From Prostheceraeus crozeri (taxonomy: Eukaryota > Platyhelminthes > Polycladida > Euryleptidae), in NCBI GenBank assembly GCA_907163375.1, contig CAJQUW010000892.1, positions 36,001 to 100,000 of the forward strand: DNA of 64,000 nt, given 5' to 3'. The notes under the pieces are model-generated. The model was given only the letters and a program-made list of their open reading frames with translations, searched no databases and was not told where the DNA came from. A program made the position numbers and the translations under genes. Positions 10,893 through 23,200 of the stretch are shown piece after piece; the stretch's first letter is position 1; each line of letters begins with the position of its first letter.

Positions 10893-11291
10893 GCAAAGAG
10901 ATATCACTTATGGATCCCGGAGAATATCAAGCTGAAAACTCGTCTCATGCAAATAGTTGCCACAGATGAGGACAGAGGGAAAGCCGGGAAGTTGAGATAT
11001 TCGCTTACACCACCAGTTGTCTCTCGAGACATTCAGGAAGTGACTGAACGTGTTGATCAAACGCGAGGAGTCAATACCGATGTGAGATCATATTTTGAGA
11101 TTGATGATCAAGGTTGGCTGCAGAATGTTCGTGAACTGGACCGTGAAACTCGAGATGAGTTCATCTTTTCCGTTGAAGTCTCTAATGATGACGGAACTCA
11201 CAAGAATTTTACACGGGTGCAGATCAATGTTGAAGATGTCAATGACAACCCAATGACATGGAAGAATTCGACGGCGTATGCAAAAATTCAT
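10893..11291 (+). CDS. Fat-like cadherin exon 1 of window (cadherin repeats a and start of b)
   Basis: Exon of 133 codons, phase 0 at both ends, between acceptor TTTTTCAG and donor GTAAGT. It starts inside cadherin repeat a: WIPEN (residues 8-12), ATDEDRG (the calcium-binding DxD site), LDRET, and ends with DVNDN followed by PMTW, the linker into repeat b. The part between LRYSL and YFEI is longer than usual for a cadherin repeat, with an extra polar loop of roughly 20 residues. The first codons AKRYHL replace the expected strand before PEN; the preceding exon is outside or unrecognised, so the start phase is inferred from the frame. Confidence 0.93.
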
Positions 11292-14200
11292 GTAAGTATA
11301 TGACAGAATCTTTTTGAAGTATGACGGCGGGATAGCTCAGTCGGGTGCTTTCGACGTAGCATGAATTAGGCCGAGGAGTAAGGGCGACTAGAAGATGATT
11401 AGCCGTGAGGACCGTCAGCTGATTCCGTGAGGGACTAACCTATCTAAGCCTTGCAGTTCTTCTATAGCATGAACAAAGAGTCGAAATATATTAATTCTCA
11501 ATTCTTTTATATTTCTCAAATCTCATCATATATAACCACCACGAGACATGTTTCAGTCAATGGTAATGGGGTAGTATGTTTTAACCAGTGACGTTGGAGC
11601 TGTAGGTAATGTATGACTTCAACGTCACTGGTTCAGACCTGCCACTGATTGATGAGATCCCATTGTCCAAAACATGCCTCGTTGTGGTTCTGGTTTTCTG
11701 GCTCTAAACTTGAGACGCTGTGGAGACTGTATGCAGGTTATATCGAAAAGTAACAGCTGAAAAAATGACTGTCATGGATCATGTGCTTATACCTTATAGG
11801 GCCTTGAGTATCTTAAAATCATAATTCCAATGCAGCGAATTTCAGGATGAAAGCTGTTTTCGGACTAATTGATGTCATCAAGTATCTACTCAGTCATTAC
11901 ATCAAAACCAGGTTACTTAGTTGCCATTCTATTATTGATTTGTAGATGAGATGCACTGTATTCCTGTATTAATTCATCAAATAGTTCAGGCATTGCGACA
12001 TTTCGTAACGATTGGGTCTTCTTGGTGAAACACCAATCTAAAATAGTTCAGCAAATGATGAGGCTTTAGTGAAACTAATTGTTACTTATTTTCTTGTAAC
12101 TGAAAGTCCATCATTCATCTTCGATTGACTGAGAGTTCTTAGGTCGCTTAACAAATATCATGACCTTGTACCCTTCAGTTTGTGGCTTCATTTGAATACT
12201 TTTTTTGCTAATTTTGATATGTGATTAAACAATATCTGAAGCACTGATGATGCGATATTTTTCTTAGTTAATAATGTTCATGACTTTTATGATGGAAATT
12301 AGATGAATCGATTAATATATTTTAATCATAAAACTCTGCAAGATTTTTTCAAATTTTTTTTTACGCTACTTTTCTTGAACTTTTCATTCACTGTATCACT
12401 GATTCTATAATTCCTCAGGTAAACGAAAGTGCACCGATGAGTACAGTTGTGTATGAGATGAAGTATGTCGACAAAGACGCTTACGCCTGGGAACCGGTGC
12501 GATTTTGGCTGCTTGGTGGAGTATCAGCGTTACCATTCACAGTGGAATCGGAGAGTGGAAAGGTGATTGTCACCGGTGTTTTGGACAGGGAAAAGAAAGC
12601 GCATTATCTACTCGAAGTGATGGCTACTGATGGAAAGTTTTCTACCAAGAAGCCATTCCGAATAGAAGTTCGAATTGACGATGCCGATGATAACTGGCCA
12701 GTGTGTGAAGAGGTGAGAGATTCTCATACCAATTCGAAATAATTCACCGTGGTCATCTGCATGCTACGAGTATATAACATCGGAGAAATCGGCCTATTTC
12801 AAATACCAACCCATCCTAATAACGATGCGTTTAACGCAATAAACCTACCCCCTCGTTATATAACACGCAATGTGGGGGACCATCCAGTTTTTTCTTTATC
12901 AGGAAATATCGCTTTGGTTAGCGCTTTCGTCTATCTCGGCGGCGCATTTTTCATTTGTTTCGGTCTTTGAATAAGCAAATGTTATGGTGATCTAGTATAA
13001 GGTTTTTTGTTTATTCAGTGTAATGTTAGTGCTTGATTTCGGTTATCATGCAAATACTAATACCAAAACTTCAGTGTCATTTACTATCATATTTGCAGTC
13101 TCGTGATTCTCAATTTCATGTATGTATTTGAATAAATACAAGCATTAAATAAACATGCATGACATTAAATAAAAACAAAAAACAAGGGGTTTAAATGGTG
13201 AGGATTAGAAATTGCTTCATCGACAGCGTGAATTGTCCGAATTAGTATTTTTATAATTCGTTGTGTAACGCTATATAGCGATCGTCCTTATCATCAATCC
13301 ACTTCCTTTAGGATGATATATGATTGAATGGCTTCATACACTTCCAATTTTTGAGTCTTGGTATTCTAAATTTCAACATATTCAAATTTAATTACAATAA
13401 ATGCTTTGGTTTTGATATTTGATAGGACATTCTCATGAAAGGCTTTGCCCTTTGTTTATGGATTCTCCGCTGCTTGTATGATGTCGCCCAGAAATCGAAT
13501 GCTTAGTTATCGCATCACATATTCCAAGAACTAGTAAAATTCCGTTAATTTTACATCGATTTAACTTCACTTCAGTAAAATGGAAAGCGTTTTTTGAAGT
13601 GAAATTGGAAAGTTGAAAATCGAAGCCAGAGGGGAGGAGATTTAAGTGTTTTCTTCTCCATTTCGAGACGGGATGCCGGCAGAATTTGTCTGTTCCGGTG
13701 AAATTGAGGCGTCGAAGTATCAGAGAGAGGAAATGAACAACTTAAATAGAAAGGTAACGAGGTCGTTGAGATGCACATTTGCTTGAAATGTTTGGAAGTC
13801 GAATTCAGTCTTTATCGAAATGCAATCAGAAAGATTTTTGGCTTGAGTAGAATTCTTTTGTCCTCAAATTACGACATCTCCTTGATCTGATAAGGATTCT
13901 GACTCTCTCCCACGCTGACGAATTTGTGACTCACTTTCATAGCCCGGACGAAAGTTTATGACGCGCTTGGGAGATGAGTAGCGTTTACAAGTGTTCCGCA
14001 ATGTTATGAGAAGTGATGCATGGGAACGTACACGTTAGAATAGAAAGACCCTTCTTATTTCGAGCAGACAGCATTATCCTTGAAGCAGAAGTGTACTACA
14101 AAAGTCTGCATAGGACAGGAGTTGGAAAAGTAGATTAGATTCCGCAGCTGTGCGTTCGAATTGGACTGACAGCAGCTAAGTTTCACACCATTCAATAACA

Positions 14201-17200
14201 GCGAGGATTAGTACATCATTGCTATGAGATGCAACTCAATTCTACCGAACATATAAGAGAATCAAATTATCTGTACTTTTGTGAAATTAAATACATGTTT
14301 GAAGGGTTTTAATCAGATTTACTTTGCCACTACGTGATCGAAATAGTTGGTAGGATGACAGTGGGTTGAAAGATTCAGAACTAGACAATTTCATAAGAAT
14401 CACGGCCTTAATGGATGTAGAATCTCCGACTCCGAGCTGTTATCAGTATTCATATTGTTTACTTCATTGTTTTTCTATGAGAGGGTTTTGGACTCTAGTT
14501 GAGTTTTGATTATCTGAGTCGATATCGACAGTTCCTGTGTAAAAATATCGATGCTTTGGCGTTAAATTAAATGATATCGGTATTGTCATGAAAAACCAAA
14601 CAATTCTTTCTGTAGAAAAATAGTGAAATTTAGTATTTTCGCCGTGTGATCATTTGTTGTAGCTTCAAAATGTTACTTGTTTTGTAAATGTTACTTCTGT
14701 AATTCAAATTGTCACCTCAGTTCGTCATGAAAGTGTAACAATATAACTAACTGCTTTTTGGAGTGAGCGCAATTTCCACCTTTTCACGATTCTAGTACAT
14801 GAGTGCACCATTAAGACGTACATCTGTAATTCAACGTTAGAGCAACTGATCTAGCGGAGTGGCATTATTTGATGTTGCATTTATTTACTATTTCATTGAT
14901 GCAAAAACTTCTCCAGACAGAAGTCACGAAACTGTACCTGTTACATCTTAAGATTTTATCCAGGATATGACTTTTACTATGGAAGTCTTCGCTATTAGAG
15001 GTCAAGTGTGTGAGAAATAATTAGTTGTCTTAACTAGATCCACATGGGCCTTTTAGAAGGGTTTAGTTAGGTAAAGTGGGTGCGTGAATATTTTTGATGG
15101 CAGTTGAATTTAAACGTCCAGTTGCTTATTTGAAAGAACGAATATTTTTGTAATTTTCCCTTTGTCATGTTTGAGACTGCATGCTGATGTTCTCTCATCA
15201 AGTTATTGATGGACCTATCGGTTGTCCCAGGGTTTGCAAACATATGGTGATGCAAGGTGGACTCACAGTAATCTGTAATAATCAAAATACTATATTCCTT
15301 TGAGATAATTGTTCCGAATATTTCGTCGCACATTAATGTTTCAGTCGGATTTGGAAATTTTTAATGATAAAAACATCGCTTGTTGATATAAATGTGTTGT
15401 TGCGAAACATGCGTTTAACTTTTCAAGCGGAGTTAGAGGAATGTGCACTTCGGAAAAGTAGTAACGCCTGTGATCCTCTATGGTAGTGGTGAACATCTTC
15501 ATAGTGGAAGAAGGGGTTTGGAAGATCGTGCAAAGTACTTGTTTAAATGTCACAACTTCACTCATGTAAGTCGTACAGGTTCCTCCGCTATCTGCTACAT
15601 GGAAGAGAGGTTATGAGGAAGAAGATATGCGATAGAAATGATGATGCCAGTGGTAGACCTTCTGCAACCTCCGCCACGCAAATTGATTGCTAATACTGGT
15701 AATCACGCTGCAAAGTGTCGTCTGATAACGTCTCATCTTTGATGGTGATAATCCACGAGATTGAAGAGACTCGCGTCCGCTGGATGATGCACCTGGCTTC
15801 TTTATGTCAGACACCGTCAGGTAGAGAGTTGACCGGAAATCTCCACTTTATTGCGGCAAGGAAATAAGTTATGAACAGTAATCTTGTTGATGGTTTTTCT
15901 TTCTCACGCTTTGACAGGTGGCGCCCAGACGACTTCGTGAAGAAGAAATTTTCGAAGTTTGTAATGGGAATCTCAGTGATTCTTCTTCAATCAAATGTTA
16001 GAATTATTACTTGCCGGGGTAAGAGGCGCATGGTGAATTTGCGTTTTCTTTGCAATTGAAAATTTCGTCCACCAGTGGATCGCAGTAGGTGCAGCTCCAA
16101 CGCACTACAAAGCAGAAACCACACGTTCGAAGTATATGTAATATTTCTAAAACTGAATTCAGTGTAGAGGCCACACGAACTTTGCGCTGCCATGAAAAGA
16201 ATTTTAAAGTACTCCACACTGCTGCCGCTTGAAATTCAAGTAAAAATGTGCTTTTGACATTTCGTTCTGCGAGTATTTTGGTGTAACCCTCTAGTTAAAA
16301 TTATTGTGACTGTCTATTACCTCTTCTATGGAATATTCATTAACTTGTGTGTAGTTAGCACTTGAATGAAGAAGATCACTAGCTTGTCATTCCTCCGGAT
16401 TCAGGTCGGAGTGCTAAGTTTTGTTCTGCAAATTTGCAGCGCATTTGGAATAGGATTAAAGAACCACTCTGTTTCAAAACATGTTTTTTGAGAATTTCTC
16501 ATGATGGTGGTTTCTCAAGACCTTTGATCTAACTTTCGATTATAAACTAATGATTGAAGTTTAGATATCATAACAATCTTAGTATCATGTTGTGTACTTT
16601 TATTGGTTTTTGGGATCATTTCATGGGGAGTGAATGCACTTACTGTAAGTTGTGCTATATTTTCGGAACATAAATCAAAATTTCATTCATTAGTCATCAA
16701 TATTCATTCCTGTCCTAATAATTAATTAATAATAATTAATTCCTAATTCCTAAACTCATTCAACCGTAACTCACTCGTGCGAGCACAACAATTATCAACA
16801 AGAAGAAACTTCCTATGTTAGTAGAAGAATGAACAGGTGTAGATGATAGCCTAGACTGAAGAAGTCTTTCATTCCTGTCTGTCAATCGATTACCGGTCTT
16901 TGAGATGTAGTCGTGTTCCAATCTACAATAAGGCGGTGCTATTATTGACATCATCGACTTGAATAATCCAAGTGCAATGCCGCAGTTTCCCACTCATTTG
17001 ATGACAGCTGATATCTGCAGAGATCGAAATGGACATCCTACGTCAGTGCACGGTAAAAAGGTCGGATGCACCTATAGGAGAAGTTTTATGCAATACAATA
17101 GAAGCGAGGTGACTGTGGTTTTTGTTTTTGTAACTTTACATTTCTTAAATTTCTAGAAAACTTTCTAGAAGAAGCGTCAGCATGCCAACAAAAGGTAAGG

Positions 17201-20200
17201 AGACAGAATGAAATTTGACACGTGCAGACCGAAGAGATGCTAAATCCGATGAAAACAGATGTAGCTCGTTCATGTAGCATATCTAGTTTCTGTGCATCAG
17301 AATTTCAGCTCAGAGTTCTCTTGTTATGTCTGTTAAAAACACCCATGACGTTGACAACTCATTCGATAAGTTTGGCATTTAAAAAACGTCACAAAGTAAT
17401 GGCACTAAAAAAACAAAATTACAAAGAACATCATGTTTTTGGTTTAAGGCATCTAAAAATTTCTGTTTTTAAACCTTTGACTTGGAACTATCATTGGGAA
17501 ACTCAATTTATCACAGAAGGCCTTTCATCATCGTCTCTCAAACAGATGGCTATCAACTCATATTTTCGGTGAGTGAAACTGAAGAGATGAGCGAAAGATC
17601 CCTTCAGGTTCCCTTGATTCTACTTTTGTCCACGTGCGAATACGTCATTCGTAATTTTTTGAAATATGTGATATCTTAACTAAAAAATTCAAGTTAAGTA
17701 GTTTCTCTCAAAATGAATATTACATTGCTGTGTGAATGCTCGCATGTCGATAGATGAGGCAGGCAGTACGTACTGCTGAAGATCTCATCACAGAAGCATA
17801 TTAAGACGGTTTTACAGAAATAAACATAATATCATGCTCAATGATTCAAGACAAGTAGCTCATCGAAATCATCCAGAAGAAATTCACGTTTGTAAGAATG
17901 AGGATTAACGGAATCAGAAAAGGGAAAGCTCAAATATGGAACGTTTCCCAGAACAGCATAGAACGGTGTCATCAACTGAACATGAATATGATGTGTTTCT
18001 TCTGGATAATCTAGATATTGCGAATTTGAAGTGAATGTATTAATTCCTACTTAACTCTTTGAACACGAAGGTATATATTTATGTATTAGAAATTGAACTG
18101 GAAAACACACGATGAGTCAGAAAACAATGTCAGAATCACACCGACACTAACTTATGAACATGTCGTGTCTTTGAAGTCTGAATCCGACTTGTTCCATACT
18201 TTTAGGCACGACCCTGGTCAGAATTCCATTTCATCAACAGGGTGCTATTTCGTTAAGTCAGTTGCTCCCTAGGCTGCTGTTTACTTAGTCCCTGCCGGGC
18301 ACAGTTGGTGGCTATGCCCGGGTCCGCTAATGATTCAGAATTTTTTTTGTTACAACTCCATTGACACTTAGTAATACCACACCAATGCGTTTTTTATGAA
18401 TGAATGCTCGAACGGTCCGGGACTAACTTCTTTTTATTACACGTGTCTCGGATAAGCGACGCACACTGTGCTAAGTGATTGGGTAGAAGTCTGTTTACCA
18501 ATACTATATTAAAGACGCACTTCTTTTCTATCTGCAGTCACTTGTATCCCGCTTTGAATTTCTTTCTGATATTAACATACGATTCACTACATGTGTGCCC
18601 ATCCATGACAGTCGGAGTTTAGTCTCTCATCAACTGTTTCATTCAATCGTGTCGTTCATCAAGAATATTTTTTCATACGTTTTCATCACCTTATCAATGA
18701 CAAATAATCGTTCATTGTGAATTGTTGTAACGATTAAGCAGCAGCCTTGAATCTGTCACGCTGTGGCGTCCTGATAATCGAAAGAACAGTGCTAAGATGA
18801 AAGCAACTGGAGCTCAAGAAAAATATGTTTCCAATGATTCCTCCTAAACATTGAAATCATTTCAGGATGGATGACCTTATACGCGAATTAGGTCACTCCT
18901 TGGCGTCCCAGTCGGACAGAAAACCGTTAACAGATCTGTTTATCCATTCACCAGGTTTTATTGAGCCAAGATATCGAAGCAATAAAAAGTGTAGAATTTG
19001 CCATGCGGATATAAAATTTCATATCAACATTTCTTTCCAGATGTAGTTTGTTTATATTACTCTACCTACAGCAGTTACGACATCATCATGTTAACGTTTT
19101 AGATGCAAATGAAAGCGGAGAATATTCGCATTACTCAAACATTTCAACGGAATGAACTTGAATATGTCATCCTAGCCATGGAAATATTTCCATTTGACCT
19201 CAAAATGAACGCCTTGTCTCGTTGCTGCTTTCATAGAGCTGGAGGATAAAGCAGTTGTTTATGAAACTGGATATTGTCAATGGCATGAAATGTTAGATCC
19301 TGCAAATTCTGTGGTTTTTGTTGCTATTTTGATCATGGAATGGATTAAAAATAATGTCACCTCATCCTGAAGTATAAGGTTGTATGTTTTATCTTTGAGA
19401 CAATGTGGGAGTCATCAAATAGCTGCAGATCTGCATTATGCTATTTATTTTAGCTGGTAGTTAGTCATTGAATTATGTTTGAGAATCAATAAATATAGTG
19501 GATTGGTCGCAATTGTTATTTGTTTTAGAGAAAATCCTTGGAGTCCGATGTTGGAAGGTGAAGGCAAATGCACTAGTTTAATCTGAGCACATTTGGTGTG
19601 CTCCGTGAATCATTTCACAGATTCTCTGGAGATTTCTTAACGATTTCTGCAACGTAGCCTTCACTCAATGTGGGCGCAAAATAACTCAAAAGATACTTCA
19701 TTTCATGATTCTTAGCTATTTGGCCCGTCTACAAAAAAAATTTTTGGATCTTAAATAAAATGAATTCATTTCTTGTGAATGCATTCTGAGTAATTGATAG
19801 TAATTGACACCTCGTAAACATTTGATCATGTGCATCTCACAGGTTCATACTGATTCACTTTCATGATTGGAAATAGGCTGTCACTGCTTTTATTAAGTCC
19901 GTGACGGACGAAACGTTGGGTTTTTAACGCTCATATTTTAATTTCAATAAATTGTCTAAAAAAAGCAGGGATAGCCTATTTCCAATCATGAGAGTGAAAA
20001 ATCACCTCCTGTATGACGCCGTTAATCATACTGATTCGTTTAATGAATTAATTATCATTGTTTCTCTGCAGCCTTTCCGAACTCTGGAGGTAGATGAAGG
20101 TCGGAAGTACAGTCAACTTACTCGATTCAAAGCTATAGACAAGGACGAGGGTTATAATGCCCGTCTGAATTACAAGCTCATTGAAGGTGACAGCGAGCAC

Positions 20201-23200
20201 TTTGAATTAGGTAAAGAATCTGGAGTTCTAGCTGTTACCCAAGTTCTGGACCGTGAGACCAAGTCCTCTCATTTTGTGCGTGTCAATGTCTCCGACCCTT
20301 CCGGTCATCATTGTCTATTCGAAGCTCGAATAATTGTTATCGACGTTAATGACAATTCTCCAATATTCATGCGCCCGCCTGCCATCAGTGAAGTGCCAGA
20401 AAATATCCCAGTCAGCAGTCCTATCGGGAAAGTTCATGCGGAAGATGCAGATGCAGGTGAGGGTTCAACATCTGTTATTTTCATTGAAATTAGACGGAGT
20501 TTCATTAGACAAGATCTTGAGATCCTTCACTTGTCGCTCTATCCCCTGCACCACACAGACTGTCGGCAGGTCTCGTACCCGCGACCTTGAGATCCTTCAC
20601 CCGTTGCTCTATCCCCTGCACCACGCAGACTGTCCGCAGATCTCGCACCCGCGACCTTGAGGTCCTTCACCTGTTGCTCTATCCCCTACACCAGCCTGAC
20701 TGTCCGTAGGTCTCGTACCCTCGAACTTGATGTTCAACTGGAAATACGTAGACAGTGAAAAAATTGAATTCTGTCTAGTAAGGACTGATCCCATCGGTGT
20801 CATCGAAAGAACATTCAGAATTGATGTCAGGGATATTGCATAAGTTTGGCAACCTCCTTGTATGATTCAGATGATGATCATAAGGACACTCGTTGGCTGT
20901 CGTACGACGTCAGAACTCCCGACCTAACATAATCGACACGGCGCCGGCGATTGTCACAAATTGGCGACAATTCTTTTTATTCGGAGACAGGAAACTCCAC
21001 GTCCACAACTGACCATAATCTAGGTGATATATAGTAGTATTAATCACTTAGCGAAATTACGCAGCAAAGTAGGTTTTTTATAATGCCATGTTGCATAAAT
21101 AGCTCGCTGATGTAATTTTCGATTTCCATGTCTGTTATAATTGCCATTTTTGTTACCCCTGACCGTGCGATGCATATCATCATGACGTCTGAGAATCATT
21201 AAGATCAAGAAGTAATAAGGTGGATTTTGAATATTATTTAAGAAGAAACTATGTTTTGTTCATGAAGAAACTGACAATTGACTTGCAGTGAGTAGTGTAT
21301 ATGTTTGCTCTTATATATATTGGCGTTTCAGAGAGTTTTGGGTTAAGAGTTTTGTCATGAGATTGCTTCCTAAAGCAGAACTTCTACTGAGTGCTGAACA
21401 ATGCTTCTCATAGACCGCTGATACCCACTGCTTCAGCGGAAAAGGTCTCCGGATGATAGTATTTTTCTAGTTGATGATAATTGTCAAGTTAATTTCCTTT
21501 TTCAACAAATACTTTGAATCCACTTTGCTTCTATTATCATCATGACATTGCATTAGATGCCAATGGACTGTCAGTAAAGACAAACTAAGCATTTCATGCG
21601 TCTCAGAAAAGTGTCATATTCATATTGTCAGTCAGAATGTGTTGGTTGACGAACAATTGCAGATATCATTGCGAAATTTATGGATGTATACTAACCTTCA
21701 GCCTCATGCTGTTTTGATAGTCCATCCATCTTCATGCGAAATCCTCTTGAAATCGATGCAAGATATTCATTGAGTTGAAATATTTGTATGTGACTTTTCT
21801 TCGATTGCCTGAAGCAATGTTTTTCTGCACATCTGCATGAGTTTTTGTCTGATTATAGATAGTTTCATATCTATTTACAATGAAAGAATAATAGCATCAT
21901 GACAAATATTTATGCGAATGATGTTTTCCTTCAATACTTAAAACTTGGAACAGGCATGTTTGTGCTGATCGTTTACTGAAAGTAACATTTTCTGTTAATC
22001 TTCTCAGGCCATGCAAATGGTCGAATGAATGGAAAATGCAAACTTGTCCGCGTTTGATGTTAAAAAAGTTCACGAATACATCTGCAGTATGTCAACATGA
22101 TGTGATATCAATGTCTGGCGCGACATCATTATTCGACGATGCCGAAAAACATCAACTTTCATGAAATTAGCTTTGATGGAATGTAGTTACTCAGCTAATT
22201 GATTCATTTTGAAGAAGGGATAGCAGTAATCATGCAATAATATAAATATTTTCGAATTTGAAATGACAGGTTCTAGATCTTTCAGACTACCCATGATGAT
22301 AACAATAAATTTGTGTCTAATAAACACAGCAAGGGAAAGGAATTGAAGGGGAGAGAGGGTTTTCAATGCCTTCGTTGTGATGTAATGATCATAGCCTTGT
22401 GAACTTACAGACTATTAAATAAAGTATTTAAGATAAGGGAAGATTTAAGTCACACATCGAAAACTTTGTCACTACACAAAAATAGTAGCTATCACTTGGT
22501 CTAAATAAAACGAAAACAACTTGATTTCAATGATTTCAAAATGGCTTGACAGATAATCACATAACATCAGCCTACAAAGAGCATAATTGCAATTGAGACT
22601 TATGATCAGTCTGTAGAAAATATAAAAGCTACTTCCCAGATAGTTAAATAATAAAAGTTGGCAGATTATAATACACATGTACAATTGAAAGTGGAGAATT
22701 AGATAAATATGAGATGTGATGCAAAACTAAACTGGGAGTAATAATATATAAGATCTAGGCAATTAGGTAAAACTGACAAATTAACATTTGTGAAGAAGGT
22801 TTTGATCCTTGATTTAAGGTCAGTTTAAATCCGAAATGTCTGAGAATGATTTGTGTTCACTGCCATCGGCTTATCTTAGTAATCTATCATTGTGGGTCAA
22901 ATTGCTCGGATGAAATTTGAGCTGTGGATAGGCATGACCTCTGAATAAGATAGCAATTGTCATCAGCTGATCGTTGAAATAGTTGATGTTCTATGCAGAA
23001 AATCTTTCAAAAGGTGTTTAATCAGGACTTCTATCGAAATTTCCAATAGATTCAGTGATAAATATACTTCGAATACAGCTTGATCACTTTTTACCCTAGA
23101 GTCATAATATCAAATTTTTATTATGATTAAAAATATTCCTCTTGAAATGATGATGATGCTGAAACTTCACTATTAAATACTGTGTTACGCTTCTTCCTTC

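Larger units (their letters stand above)
11292..12418 (+). other. intron 1 (1,127 bp)
   Basis: GTAAGT donor and TTCCTCAG acceptor. It contains a tRNA-like box A sequence at 11325 and a foldback at 11535-11688; nothing else recognised. Confidence 0.85.
12713..20071 (+). other. intron 2 (7,359 bp)
   Basis: GTGAGA donor, TTTCTCTGCAG acceptor. Apart from a strong hairpin at 18289-18325 and the hammerhead-like inverted repeat at 19854-19998, no gene or element was recognised. Open frames at 13572-13778, 15067-15814, 16959-17679 and similar have no domain resemblance. Confidence 0.8.

Noticed and set aside
17222..17572. Open frame of 116 codons
   Set aside because: Low-complexity, no motif, inside intron 2.
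18289..18325. Hairpin considered as a bacterial-type terminator or riboswitch
   Set aside because: Animal intron context; a T-run follows only some 15 bases later and no partner gene exists.
19952..20590. Long open frame suggesting a 212-residue protein starting MSKKSRDS
   Set aside because: Only 20072-20456 is exon. The 5' part is the intronic inverted repeat and polypyrimidine tract, and the 3' part runs into the 70-bp tandem repeat.
20334..20660. Peptide with repeated LYPLHHADC-like units
   Set aside because: Translation of the tRNA-like tandem repeat in an intron; the frame is open only because the 70-bp units lack stops there.
20513..20722. CRISPR-like array
   Set aside because: Units are directly adjacent with no spacers, and the gene context is eukaryotic.
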